A stretch of 64,000 nt of DNA, from NCBI GenBank assembly GCA_029237695.1, contig CM055272.1, positions 37,476,901-37,540,900 on the forward strand, written 5' to 3'. Origin of the DNA: Conchocele bisecta (lineage: Eukaryota; Mollusca; Bivalvia; Lucinida; Thyasiridae). Below, one piece after another: positions 23,501 through 30,848 of the stretch. The translations under genes were made by a program, and so were the position numbers. The notes beneath the pieces were generated by a model. That model made no database searches and had not been told where the DNA came from. It saw nothing but the letters and a program-made list of their open reading frames with translations. How positions within the stretch are numbered: the stretch's first letter is position 1; each line of letters opens with the position of its first letter.

Positions 23501-26500
23501 CATCAGATCTGAACCTGTAATGGCACCAGTAGCCTATTTCATCAACATTGCAAAATATACTTATCTAGCAAAGTATACTTTGAGGGAGAAATTTTCAATT
23601 TTAGGATAAATTTATTATTTTTTATTATACTGAATTTATTACATTATCACAGCCATTTTGGCTGTGATAATGTAATAAATTCAGTATAATAATTATGCAT
23701 ACTTTTAATCATCAAATATATGCAGTCGTTAGTTCTATATGAAATAATGCATTTCGGGAAAAATAAATGATTACTCCCTCAAAGTATACTTTGGTAGATA
23801 AGTATATTTTGCAATTTTGATGAAATCTGCTACTGAACCTGCAATGGCACCAGGGCACCGTTTCATTAAACTGCGCACGACTAAAATGTTCGTAAGTGTA
23901 AATTTAGGATCGTCTTGAAATTTCAATTGATGGATTTACATGTATTGAACATAGGCTGCATATGCATATGTTCAATACATCAGAGCTCCAGATAAGCTGC
24001 GTATTTGCTTAAATACCCAATTAAAATTGCCAAAAACCCAATTGAAATCAGAAGTAGCAAAAAGCAATAACAAATTTGTGGTACCTTTATCATACACAGA
24101 AAACAATAAACAGACCACAAATATAGCATATTTTTCTTATTTTCCATGAAAACACATCTTGGTATTTCATTAGAATTGTCTCCAAGGAGACAATTCTAAT
24201 GAAATGCCAAGACACGTTTTCATTTCGAAACAAACCATTCAATAATTGCAGTCTGTTGATGTGTAAACAGTAGTGTGATCCTCCTTACTCATCAAATCTG
24301 AAACTGCAATGGCACCAGGGGACCGTTTCATTAAACTGAGCACGACTAAAATGTTCGTAAGTGCAAGTTTAGGATCATCTGGAAATTTCAATTGATGGAA
24401 ATAAGAAAATCAATAGTCCATTAGTATAAGTAAAATACGCAATGATTTTGAAATCAGGGGGTGTAGTACGCTTTAGACACAAAGCTTATCTCGAGCTCTG
24501 TAGATTCTGATGAACCGGCTCGTAACAAACTGTCTCATCAGGATCAGAGTCATTTGTGAATATTTCTGAGTTTTTATACAAATCCCCCATTTTCGTATGA
24601 ACCAAAGTTAACAATTAAAATGGAATTTTCCATTCCAGTCACTCAGGGGTGAAAGGGTTAAGTCACACAATACATGACCATGAAATGACACCACACCACC
24701 ATTGTTATACTCCTACTTTCAGCGGGCATATTCAGGGATTCCGCTGGGGAAAATAAAAAAATCGCCACTTCAAAACAAGAGGGCCATGATGGCCCTAATT
24801 CGCTCACCTGACTCCATGAACACCAGAGGAGAATGTGACATTGAGTTCATGTGCTATTTTTAGATGGCGGTCATCTTTGATTAAGCGATGACTCTCATTT
24901 TACCAAATCTGAAAATGCTTCACCCAAGGATCTTAACTTCCTATGAAGTTTGGCCAGCATCGGCCATGTGGTTCCTGAGAAAAAGATGTTCAAAATCTCG
25001 AATAAATGGACCTTTTGGTGGTAATCATGGATGACATAATCATCCGATTCCGACAAATATTGCACCAGAGCAATCACCTCATCGATACCTTCAATTTGAT
25101 ATATGACATGAGCATATTCGGTCAAAAATAAAATTTTACCCCACGGGCCACGCCCATTTTGGACCCCGGGGTCACCATTTTCACAACTTTGAAAGAGCAT
25201 TGTAAATCGATCATTCCTACCAAGCTTAGTCGAAATCCGGCCAGCGGTTCACGAGAAGAATTTTTTTTGAGAATTTATGCTATTATTAGATGGCGGCCAT
25301 CTTGGATTAGCGACGACCTCCATTTTAACAAATCTGAAAAAGCTTCACCCATGGACCATAACTTTTAAGTTTGGCTACCAAGGGCCAAGCGGTTCATGTG
25401 AAGAAGAATTTTGAAATTTCTAATAAAAGAACGACCTTTTGACATTTCGGCAGCCATCTTGGATGACATAACCATCCGATTTCGACAAAAAATGTACCGG
25501 AGTGTTCGCCTCATTGATACCTTCGATTTGATATATAACATGACCAAATTCGGTCAAAAATAAAATTTGACCCCAATTTGACCCCACGGGCCACGCCCAT
25601 TTTTGACCCCGGGGTCACCATTTTAACAACTTTGAAAGAGCATTGTACATCGATCATTCCTACCAAGTTTCGTCGAAATCCGGCTAGCGGTTCATGAGAA
25701 GATTTTTTAAGAATTTATGCTATTTTTAGATGGCGGCCATCTTGGATTAGCGATGACCTCCATTTTAACAAATCTGAAAAGGCTTCACACATGACCATAA
25801 CTTTTAAGTTTGGCTACCATGGGCCAAGCTATTCATGTGAAGAAGAATTTTGAAATTTCTAATAAAAGAACGACCTTTTGACCTTTCGGCGGCCATCTTG
25901 GATGACATAACCATCCGATTTCAACAAAAAAAGCACCAGAGTGATCGCCTCGTTGATACCTTCAATTTGATATATGACATGACCATATTCGGTCAAAAAT
26001 AAAATTTGACCCCATGGGCGATACCCCATTTTTTACCACGGGGTCACCATTTTAACAACTTTGAAAGAGCATTGTACATCGATCATTCCTACCAAGTTTC
26101 GTCGAAATCCGGCTAGCGGTTCATGAGAAGATGTTTTAAGAATTTATGCTATTTTTAGATGGCGGCCATCTTGGATTAGCGATGACCTCCATTTTAACAA
26201 ATCTGAAAAGGCTTCACCCATGACCATAACTTTTAAGTTTGGCTACCATGGGCCAAGCTGTTCATGTGAAGAAGAATTTTGAAATTTCTAATAAAAGAAC
26301 GACCTTTTGACCTTTCGGCGGCCATCTTGGATGACATAACCATCCGATTTCAACAAAAAAAGCACCAGAGTGATCGCCTCGTTGATACCTTCAATTTGAT
26401 ATATGACATGACCATATTCGGTCAAAAATAAAATTTGACCCCATGGGCGACACCCCATTTTTGACCACGGGGTCACCATTAACAACTTTGAAAGAGCATT

Positions 26501-29500
26501 GTACATCGATCATTCCTACCAAGTTTTGTCGAAATCCGGTTGGCGGTTCTTGAGAAGATTTTTGAAGAATTTGTGCTATTTTTAGACGGCGGCCATCTTG
26601 GATTACGTAATGACGTCATTTTAACAATTTTGTAATCCCCCTACCTAAGGACCATGACCATGAAGTTTGGTGACTATAGGCCCAATGGTTACCGAGAAGA
26701 AGACGTTTGAACATGTTCACGGACGACGACGCTCAGGTGAGCTAAAAACGAAAGAAAAAAAAAGGAATAACCAATAGGATAAAATAAACAATTGGCGATA
26801 AAAAATTAAAATTTTTGAAAACAAATAATTGTAATTTATCGGTAATTGTTTATTTTCATCGCCAATTGCGAAAGTGGCGATAGCCAACGGAATCCCTGCA
26901 TATTATAGGTTTTAGTCAATTTGGTGTCGTATTGCCCGTCTGAATCTATATTCACCCGAGGCGCAGATTTGTTATATTCCTCCAGAATTTATGTTTGTTT
27001 GTTTATTGGTGTATCAACAGCTGTCATGTAAGGCTCGATCCCGTTTTAACCTGCTGCACTGGGGGGAAAATCCCAAAATCAGAACGGAATATTTACATCA
27101 AGAACAAATATATTCAGCCCTGAAATTAGACCAGGTCTCCTCCAGTCCAAAATCAAGTAAGGATGAACCCCGATCGTTAAATTACCCATCGCATACTCCC
27201 ACCTGCCACCCACCTCCAGAATTTAATTTTATAAGTGTATTGGTACATGTTTAACGTCATAGAAATATGGCGCCAAATGGCACGACGTTACAAATATTAG
27301 CCGACGTCATCCCCGACATAAACGAGTAGAAATTTGTTAAAAACATGACAATTTCTGGACCGATTTGAAAAATATAACTTTTGTTTTCTTAATGAGGTCA
27401 TTACCAATCCCTAAGACTATGTTCCGGAGGTGATTTCCAAAAATGTTTGTCTTCGACTCCGCCTGGAACAGCTGCCATTTTGATTCGAGCCATATTGACG
27501 GGCTTGACAGTACAAGCTGACCAATCAGAACGCGAGAAATTTATCTGCGGTATGACAAAGAGTGTTCCTACCTATATGTACACCCACCATTGTTCCTGCC
27601 TTTATGTAGGACATTGTCGCTGTTCCTACCTATATGCACGACCTTGCCGACACCCTCGACGTCGAGCGTCGACTGCTCCACGGTGACCACCTCAGCCTTG
27701 GCGCTCGCCTTACTCTGGGCGATCTTTGGGTTGCGCGTCATCGTCGCCATCTGGGGCAGGTTATGGCGGAATCCTACCGGAGACGCGCCTGTGTCCATAC
27801 CTGGCGTGGTGCGGTATACAAATGACGGTTAATTCGGGTTGGGAATCAGACACTATCGATAATCAGATGACTAAATGTGATTACCGGTAATATTGATTGG
27901 TAGGGTACAAGTGCCGGTTAGTATATATAAGGCCATAAAATTTGGTTCTCAGACTCGGGTTTTGAGGAATGTGACGCAGGAGGGCAGATTTTCTATTATA
28001 TTTTTGTTTGTTTGATGTTCGTCTCTGATTTTTTTAAGTCGCCAGATGCATTTTGCATTAACACGTGGTTCACATAGGTTCTATAAAATTACTATAACCT
28101 CTTTAGATATGAAAAATCACCAGATTGTCGTCAAATATAATTGGAATACATGTATTACATATTTGTCCATGTTTGTGATTTTGATTGATCAAATGGCTAA
28201 TTTACAGTGTACTTTTATTTCGCCATGACGACAAATGCCAACGATGCGCAGCGATTTTTCTGATGTGGCAATATCTAAGTTTTTATGACCTAATAGTCCA
28301 TGGGCCCTTTTCACTTAACTTTTTATGATAAAACTGTATGTATACATGGCTTAGACTGGAGCAATAGGGCTTATGGGTTTTACGACCAGTGTAGATCCAG
28401 ATTAGCCTGTGCATCTGCTCGTTCGTCGTTTCATCAATGAAACACCACCGGTCATGCTTCTAACAAGCAATATAGATCAATTCGCTATCAGGCTACAGGA
28501 GTGTGCTATTTGATCCGGAGCTACACAAAACCCATAAACCTTATTTCTCCAGACGAAGCCACATATATGATCAGTAAGGATGGATTCATTGTTAAGATAC
28601 ATGTACCCTCAAATCCTCAGGACTCCTAGCCAGGGTTGGCAAAATATGAGTATTTCCCAGGACGGCGGGAAATACCGGGAATTTGTAAACCAGCATCCTT
28701 TTGCACATTTCAGCTTGATTTGCTAGGAGTCCTAGCAAATCAAGCTGAAATGTGCAAAAGGATGCTGGTTTACAAATTTGTCAATGCCATTAACCCTTTC
28801 ATCCCTAAGTATAAACTGTAGCCTATTTCACCAACCTATCAACACTTGATCAATCAGGACCAGTAGCCTATTTCACCAACATTGCAAAGTATACTTATCT
28901 AGCAAAGTATACTTTGAAGGAGAAATTTCAAACTTAAGGATAAATTTATTAATTTTTCTTATACTAAATTTATTACATTATCACAGACACTTTGGCTGTG
29001 ATAATGTAATAAATTCGGTATAATAATTCGGCATACTTTTAATCATAAAATATATGCAGTGGTTAGTTCTATATGAAATAATGCATTTCGGGAAAAATAA
29101 ATTACTCCCTCAAAGTATAGTGAAATCGCGATGGCTCGTAATGACGGGCTCGCTCGAAATAGCATCGCGGTCCCGATAATTTTCCCTATATGCTTTATAA
29201 TGTAATTTACATGCAATGGCTCGAAATGCAACTCCTCGAAAAATGCGATCCCTCAAAACATTTTTCAAGTCCCGCGGACTCATTTCTCGCTATTTTGCTA
29301 TACGATGACTCGAAAGTCATGTCGAAGTTTGTGCTTTGCTAATTTTCACACCTCCGCGTCCGACTTATGCAAAAAGGCCGAGTCGCGTTCTACCTGTCTA
29401 TGAAATGTGGTTTCTTTTCAAGTCCAGTTAATTGTATAAAGTGTTGCAATTTGATCATTAACGTTGTTGATTGCGATCAACGATATACGGCGATTTATTA

Positions 29501-30429
29501 AATATTCTGGGCTTCGGCCACTCGGCACATTTAATAGAGTCTGTCGTAAGTCATTGGTCGTTTGTCGTGGTAACTCACAGGTTATACTCGAGTATCAGAG
29601 GAAACAACCAGAGTCGTTGCTCGGGTTCAAGTCGAGTTGAAACCCTAGTAACCCACGTTCTAGTCCTCGTGTTATTCGTGTGGCTACCCGGGAGTTACAA
29701 CAAAAAAAGCCCATTAATAATAGTCTGCAAGTTGATCAGCATTTACACTGGTCACACATTAAGTAAAGCACGTTTTGTTGTCGCAACATTTTACGATTCA
29801 CGAAAGATTTTTTATGAGCGCCATATAACAACATCATTTGAGCTGGGCCCATACTACTGTTTCGAGTGACGTCGCAACCACCTGCGACATTAATTATGTG
29901 CGCCACTATTTATAGTAAATACTGGAGCTTTTCTGCTTTGATAATAATTGAAATAAACACAGTTTTGTAAATACATTTAAATACAATGTATTTTATTTCA
30001 CATGATCTGCGAATCAATATTATTATTATCTATAATATGGATACACTCTATTATGCTTCATTATTTCCTAAATCCGACGGGTACAGTCAAAATATGCCAA
30101 AATCGCAAGATGGGATGGCTCGAAAGATGCGATCACTCAAACAAAATATGCAGGCCCGTGGCATTTCGAGCCATCGCGATTTCACTGTACTTTGCTAGAT
30201 AAGTATACTTTGCAATTTTAATGAAATAGGCTACTGGAATGGACTGTGATATATGTTAATTTTCCGACCAATCCAATCGACACAAAACAGATCTGTAGTT
30301 GAAAGGGTTCGGAATTTTTTCAGCCAGAAGCCCAAATATCGAAAAGGAAAGCTACATGTACATACCATTCTGTTGTGCCTTCGAAGGTGAAACTTTACCC
30401 GCCGTGGATTCTTCCGTAAGTCCATCCAT
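5490..30429 (-). CDS. NSD2: NSD-family histone methyltransferase (NSD2/WHSC1-like), N-terminal part, eight exons
   Basis: Coding exons, in gene order: 30429-30366, 27800-27630, 23508-22789, 19855-19748, 16598-15906, 8045-7840, 7094-6873, 5594-5490. All have AG acceptors and GT donors, and their phases chain without a break to 2289 nt (763 codons). The product starts with a low-complexity Ser/Lys-rich region, then a PWWP domain (from about residue 319; P-W-W-P at 335-338), with EYHVQFFGDAPERAW just after it, the NSD-type second half. An HMG-box-like segment (about 534-581) and Lys/Pro-rich linkers follow. NSD proteins are nuclear H3K36 methyltransferases; PWWP binds methylated H3K36 nucleosomes. 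PWWP plus HMG is the NSD2 layout. The PHD fingers and SET domain are not in the window and must lie past its left edge. The symbol means closest family member, not proven orthology. Confidence 0.85.
5618..5762. mobile_element. CAGGGGCGGATC-family MITE (hAT-like)
   Basis: Left end degraded (CAAGAGCGGATCC), right end GATCCGCCCCTG. The interior has the inverted pair GGTAACTCTTGCAA/TTGCAAGAGTTACC. It begins 24 bases from the exon 8 splice boundary. Confidence 0.75.
5908..6245. mobile_element. AGCTCCAGATAAG-family MITE
   Basis: Ends CAGAGCTCCAGATAAGGTGC and inverse AGCTTATCTTGAGCTC. Same inner boxes as the copy at 3300. Confidence 0.8.
6466..6682. mobile_element. Tigger-like MITE, CAGTGGAACCTCTCTAAACC family
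   Basis: TIR CAGTGGAACCTCTCTAAACC, inverse GGTTTAGAGAAGTTCCATTG, flanked by TA. 217 bp. A related right-hand fragment is at 8398-8513. Confidence 0.85.
6873..7094 (-). CDS. NSD2: NSD-like exon 7, repetitive Lys/Thr/Pro linker
   Basis: 222 nt, phase 0 at both ends, acceptor cttttaaag|AAG, donor GGAAAG|GTTGGT. It contains a near-repeat of about 19 residues (DARTSTPSETKRGKNTPKAA and DVRTSTPSETKRAKTALKAA), so it grew by internal duplication. The alternative donor four bases further on was rejected because it would put a stop at the start of exon 8. Confidence 0.78.
7200..7330 (+). mobile_element. SINE-like core fragment
   Basis: Contains GGGTTTAACTTCCCAGCAAC and AGCTAAGGTCATATAGAGAC, the core shared with SINE-like copies at 18236, 19876, 21890 and 26990. 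Truncated. Confidence 0.5.
7543..7781. mobile_element. PIF/Harbinger-like MITE with CTG target duplication
   Basis: TIR GGGGCCCGTTTCACTAAACT, CTG on both sides, central palindrome with arms TTTATTGAGCATAGGCTGCA. Ends 58 bases from the exon 6 boundary. Confidence 0.85.
7840..8045 (-). CDS. NSD2: NSD-like exon 6, basic linker
   Basis: 206 nt with acceptor tatttcag|AGCTA and donor GAAG|GTATGT. It encodes ELGQQASPSRKRRPSMKLRE, then a Lys/Pro-rich stretch ending in RTPKSTPADLK. The bipartite basic cluster SRKRRPSMK is a plausible nuclear localisation signal. Phase 1 in, phase 0 out. MITEs lie 37 bases upstream and 58 bases downstream. Confidence 0.82.
8083..8391. mobile_element. MITE-1 copy 2
   Basis: CAGTAGCCTATTTCACC at the left, GATGAAATCGGCTACAG at the right, palindrome ACTGAATTTATTACATTATC in the centre but lacking the usual CAGCC/GGCTG loop. 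The left subterminus carries an expanded CCAAAATTG repeat. Confidence 0.88.
8398..8513. mobile_element. Fragment of Tigger-like MITE
   Basis: Matches the right part of 6466-6682 (TATGCGATCATGAACAGA to GAGGTTCCACTG, then TA). Left half absent. Confidence 0.75.
8751..9757. repeat. 45-bp minisatellite, about 22 units
   Basis: Unit AACACTAGAGAACCGTGTAG + GCAGGCTGGTGTAAGCCTTG + ATCAA. Because 45 is a multiple of three it leaves a 219-codon plus-strand frame of a 15-residue repeat (NTREPCRQAGVSLDQ), broken by indels at 9362 and 9712. Units alternate between ATCA and ATCT ends. It lies in NSD intron 5; I read it as non-coding. Confidence 0.9.
9758..10111. other. Repeat-derived intron sequence
   Basis: No gene. 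The part with AATATGGATGATGATGATGA resembles 5770-5890, so it is a dispersed repeat without clear ends. Confidence 0.45.
10332..11400. repeat. Tandem ~355-bp units in the left TIR
   Basis: Units start at about 10385, 10743 and 11098 with (G)ACTCAATATGCCTAATTTGC and end with ATTTAATAAACAGTTCTTCT. The right TIR has inverted units at about 13920-14400 and 14400-14760. Confidence 0.8.
11553..13912 (+). pseudogene. Decayed gene of an unclassified transposon protein family
   Basis: Open pieces in shifting frames: 11553-11762, 11768-12001, 12038-12367, 12303-12488, 12473-12664, 12844-13044, 13016-13270, 13206-13439, 13445-13912. Recognisable parts, in order: MPKHIIACMTLRHMFRSAEL and TTLLNRLGHSENYSV; SEFDNFDQLINDLTG; a Trp/Tyr-rich middle with PNYAR-like GQNYARYLTFYS and ETSHPGATEMLKRGAISVAR; near 13380 the motif YTGCDTTSAFKGK; then LPPCQDCLHQHTQRVNYQV and GWTLEEGTLEPLW close to the end. 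I know this combination from multicopy, mostly unnamed proteins of cnidarians, molluscs and fish. A SINE-like fragment is inserted at about 12661-12780. Catalytic residues are not established; DNFDQ and GCDTT are candidate acidic sites (inference). Confidence 0.75.
12661..12780. mobile_element. SINE-like fragment inside the transposon gene
   Basis: GTGAGTGAGTGAATAGGGTT then TAACGTCCGCTTTTCTGACA breaks the reading frame; the protein-like frame resumes near 12785. Confidence 0.55.
15049..15410. mobile_element. AGCTCCAGATAAG-family MITE
   Basis: Ends AGCTCCAGATAAGTGTTGTA and inverse CACCTTATCTGGAGCTCTG; a central hairpin around GCAAAAAGCAAATTTTCTTT TTGC. Confidence 0.8.
15413..15838. mobile_element. 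CAGAGATGTCAACC-ended MITE
   Basis: Left CAGAGATGTCAACCCC, right GGTTGGCATCTCTG. CAG/CTG ends suggest a hAT-like element. Interior has AATTCCGCAAAATCTGGA. Ends 68 bases past the exon 5 donor. Confidence 0.65.
15906..16598 (-). CDS. NSD2: NSD-like exon 5, second half of PWWP, linker and HMG-box-like segment
   Basis: 693 nt with acceptor ctttgtcacag|CAAAG and donor AATCCG|GTACGT. It encodes PKSREYHVQFFGDAPERAW, the NSD signature after PWWP, then a helical part (FEDLYKSAKNRKDK-like), a Lys/Ser/Thr-rich linker with KSKRRKVETP, and the HMG-box-like segment from SFDVFVQKERDTVL to KQKARYKSKF. The open frame runs on upstream to 16740, but that part belongs to a repeat (16631-16850) and the acceptor sets the boundary at 16598. 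Confidence 0.93.
16631..16850. mobile_element. MITE next to exon 5 acceptor
   Basis: TIR GAGACACACCATGCGATTTT and its inverse AAAATCGCATGGTGTGTCTC. Its reading frame on the minus strand fuses with exon 5 and supplies a Met, giving a false longer frame. A diverged copy is at 38806-38985. Confidence 0.85.
16876..18164. mobile_element. AAGGGGCATGATCATGTG-family element with internal insertion
   Basis: TIR AAGGGGCATGATCATGTGAC and its inverse; subterminal AACAACAACAA/TTGTTGTTGTT; central hairpin AATCGATTTCCGTGTC. Compared with the copies at 59775-60172 and 46309-46676, about 895 bp (17211-18105) is extra. Confidence 0.8.
17211..18105 (+). mobile_element. Retroposon-like insertion with tRNA-like promoter
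   Basis: 17373-17440 has tRNA-like A box (TAGCTTAGAGGTAGAGCG) and B box (GGGTTCGATCC) but no pairing acceptor stem, so it is a SINE-type head rather than a working tRNA. The rest ends in A-rich AATAAAAAAAAGAAAAAAAA near 18035. Ends inferred from comparison with uninterrupted copies. Confidence 0.6.
18236..18420 (+). mobile_element. SINE-like core
   Basis: TTGGTGTTTAACGGCCTATC, AACAGCTAAGGTAATTTAAG and GGTTTGATCCC, as in copies at 19876 and 21890. Confidence 0.65.
18423..18642. mobile_element. PIF/Harbinger-like MITE with CTG target duplication
   Basis: Diverged TIR GGGGCCGTTGCATTAAACTT, right end AAATGGGCCC, CTG on both sides. The central palindrome has decayed. Confidence 0.8.
18691..19489. 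other. NSD intron; inverted repeat only
   Basis: No exon. A fold-back at 19210-19318 pairs TAGGTTGGCTAGGACTCTGA with its inverse around GAACTAACAACGCGTTGTCA. A Pu/Py stretch with TCGGACATTCGGTCCGGCGA resembles 22440-22530. Confidence 0.5.
19490..19729. mobile_element. TTAA-flanked piggyBac-like MITE
   Basis: TTAACCTATCCAACCC at the left, GAAATGGGTTAA at the right; central palindrome AACCGTCTCGATGAGACGGT. Ends 18 bases from exon 4. Confidence 0.75.
19748..19855 (-). CDS. NSD2: NSD-like exon 4, first half of PWWP domain
   Basis: 108 nt with acceptor ctgtttcag|TG and donor AATC|GTAAGT. It encodes VKWLVGDLMWAKVSGHPWWP and then IMVSYDPFSSIYTRIN. The G-D-L-x-W-A-K-V-x-G-x-P-W-W-P pattern is diagnostic for PWWP and matches the first beta-strands of NSD PWWP1. 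A TTAA-flanked MITE ends only 12 bases from the last base of the donor motif. Confidence 0.93.
19876..20340 (+). mobile_element. SINE-like copy
   Basis: TTTAACGGCCTATCAACAGC, GGTTCAATCCCGTTTTTACC, then a body shared with 21890-22290 (CACTTGGCCCCTTCCCCTAA, CATAAGGGGTATAACCAG). Confidence 0.75.
20341..21889. other. NSD intron; nothing recognised
   Basis: No exon with usable splice sites. The start (CACTAGACCAGTCGGGCTAG) resembles 22430-22510, so it is part of an unnamed dispersed repeat. Confidence 0.4.
21890..22290 (+). mobile_element. SINE-like copy, longest in the window
   Basis: Starts with (TTTG)n TTTATTAGTGTTTAACGGCC, then AGCTAAGGTCATGTAAGGCC, GGTTCAATCCCGTTTTAACC and ends near CTCCCACCTGCCACCCACC. 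The tRNA-type B box is weak. Confidence 0.75.
22600..22760. mobile_element. Right part of ATGTGGCTGTGACTGG-family MITE
   Basis: TCATTCCATCAATGAAACGC through CCCATTTCTCCAGTCACATA. Ends 28 bases from the exon 3 donor. Confidence 0.75.
22789..23508 (-). CDS. NSD2: NSD-like exon 3, acidic then Lys/Pro-rich region before PWWP
   Basis: 720 nt with acceptor gttcag|AT and donor CCAG|GTAAGG. Reading from exon 2 gives HIDLMSKGDLSSRRKK, then a Ser/Thr/Asp-rich stretch with repeated (E)KSLxxPT motifs, then basic SPTQKARKPQKGKRKSLRSP, probably nuclear-localising. It ends in MEAKHP, whose next residue (Val) is split with exon 4. The long open frames on the opposite strand here are shadows. An ATG inside the exon (23503) could also serve as a start if exons 1-2 are skipped. 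Confidence 0.85.
23526..23834. mobile_element. MITE-1 copy 4
   Basis: CAGTAGCCTATTTCATCAAC to GATGAAATCTGCTACTG with the full central hairpin (CAGCCATTTTGGCTG). Starts 18 bases upstream of exon 3, leaving little room for a branch point. GAACCTGyAATGGCAC occurs on both sides. Confidence 0.9.
23854..24499. mobile_element. Composite of two truncated Harbinger MITEs and an AGCTCCAGATAAG element
   Basis: Harbinger starts at 23854 and 24320, both after GCAATGGCACCAG, so the segment was duplicated. An AGCTCCAGATAAG element (about 23983-24499) has the central hairpin ATTAGAATTGTCTCCAAGGA and a right end of the other subfamily. Confidence 0.65.
24734..26899. mobile_element. CAGGGATTCCGCTGG element with a large insertion
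   Basis: Left CAGGGATTCCGCTGGGGAAA, right inverse GGAATCCCTG. CATATT is present on both sides. Inner arms AAATCGCCACTTC and GAAAGTGGCGAT. The tandem-repeat element 24777-26746 occupies most of it. Confidence 0.65.
24777..26746. repeat. Tandem ~430-bp repeats in a TCACCTGA-ended element
   Basis: Bounded by GAGGGCCATGATGGCCCTAA, TTCGCTCACCTGA and, at the right, GCTCAGGTGAGCT. About 4.5 units start at TAGATGGCGGCCATCTTGGA near 24862, 25290, 25729, 26157 and 26584. The right edge has GGACGACGACGCTC. I know this pattern as a dispersed repeat in mollusc genomes. Confidence 0.75.
26990..27220 (+). mobile_element. SINE-like copy, internally deleted
   Basis: TTTATTGGTGTATCAACAGC, CGATCCCGTTTTAACCTGC, GGAAAATCCCAAAATCAGAA and the CACCTGCCACCCACC end. 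Confidence 0.7.
27221..27629. other. NSD intron 2; nothing recognised
   Basis: No repeat ends or exon found. TGTTCCTACCTATATG is repeated next to the exon 2 donor (27563 and 27621). Confidence 0.4.
27630..27800 (-). CDS. NSD2: NSD-like exon 2
   Basis: 171 nt between the acceptor ccacgccag (a weak pyrimidine tract) and the donor ATAG|GTAGGA. It encodes a 57-residue basic, Ala/Lys-rich stretch including RNPKIAQSKASAKAEVV. Base composition is clearly more GC-rich than the surrounding intron, as in the other exons. Phases on both sides fit exons 1 and 3. No domain is recognised. Confidence 0.65.
27801..28343. other. NSD intron 1; nothing recognised
   Basis: No exon or named repeat; a remnant like the start of a Harbinger MITE is near 28310 (GGGCCCTTTTCACTTAACTT). 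Confidence 0.4.
28344..28567. mobile_element. ATGTGGCTGTGACTGG-family MITE
   Basis: Diverged ends ACATGGCTTAGACTGGAGCA and TTATTTCTCCAGACGAAGCC; interior GATCCAGATTAGCCTGTGCA, CGTTTCATCAATGAAAC. Confidence 0.8.
28640..28800. repeat. Perfect hairpin
   Basis: Arms of about 40 bp (CCAGCATCCTTTTGCACATT... and inverse) meet at GCTAGGAGTCCTAGC. TTAACCCTT follows at 28788, so it may be a piggyBac-like MITE with a lost left end. Confidence 0.7.
28864..30236. mobile_element. MITE-1 copy 5 carrying a pogo-like element
   Basis: CAGTAGCCTATTTCACC to AATGAAATAGGCTACTG, interrupted at an AAAGTATACTTT box by 29118-30187. Variant bases TACTAAATTTATT/AAATTCGGTA are shared with the copy at 40593. Confidence 0.88.
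29118..30187. mobile_element. Pogo/Tigger-like element, about 1.07 kb
   Basis: TIR (C/T)AGTGAAATCGCGATGGCTCG at both ends, TA duplicated. Subterminal GGCTCGAAATG motifs. A 132-codon frame at 29471-29869 has no recognisable domain. Confidence 0.8.
30366..30429 (-). CDS. NSD2: NSD-like exon 1 (start codon)
   Basis: The ATG is at 30429-30427, in the context gtcATGG. An in-frame TGA lies eight codons upstream, so this is the first usable Met. It encodes MDGLTEESTAGKVSPSKAQQ and an Asn, then splits a codon after G at the donor G|GTATGT. The phase matches the acceptor at 27801. Assignment to the NSD gene rests on phase and position rather than on a conserved domain. Confidence 0.65.
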
Positions 30430-30848
30430 GACCAATGTCGACACTGACGGTCACTTTAAGTTTTGAAGATCTGAAAAAATAACTACATGTTACACAGGGC
30501 TCCCAGTAGAAAGTTTATACCAGGGGTCATTTGACTTCTCTATCTGTATTTGTTGGAGAGTCATTTGGTCAAATTTAGGAGTCGAAAGTCATTTGACGTC
30601 TAATTTCATCAACAAACTTTCCTCAATTTCAAATGATTAAAAGAATTAGCTTATAAATAACCTATTTCAGCATTATTGTCAAATCATACCGTCGAACCTA
30701 CAAGCAAATAAGCAATTTTTAAAGTGAATGACTGAGTCAAAACGACTCCTTACACAATTTTCCGTAGCTGTCTCTTTGTTATAGATCGTTCTGAAATCTA
30801 TCTTGGTACACCACAGACACGCGACCTAGGACGAGTATAAAAGTCTAC
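30430..30848. other. Upstream of NSD-like start; promoter not recognised
   Basis: Should hold the 5' untranslated region. No TATA box, CpG-rich stretch or repeat boundary could be called. Confidence 0.35.

Noticed and set aside
22815..23609. 264-codon plus-strand frame
   Set aside because: Antisense to NSD exon 3, which has splice sites, phase match and nuclear-protein composition; the plus frame runs into MITE-1.
29471..29869. 132-codon frame as transposase of the pogo-like element
   Set aside because: No helix-turn-helix or DDE motifs; the element is only 1.07 kb.
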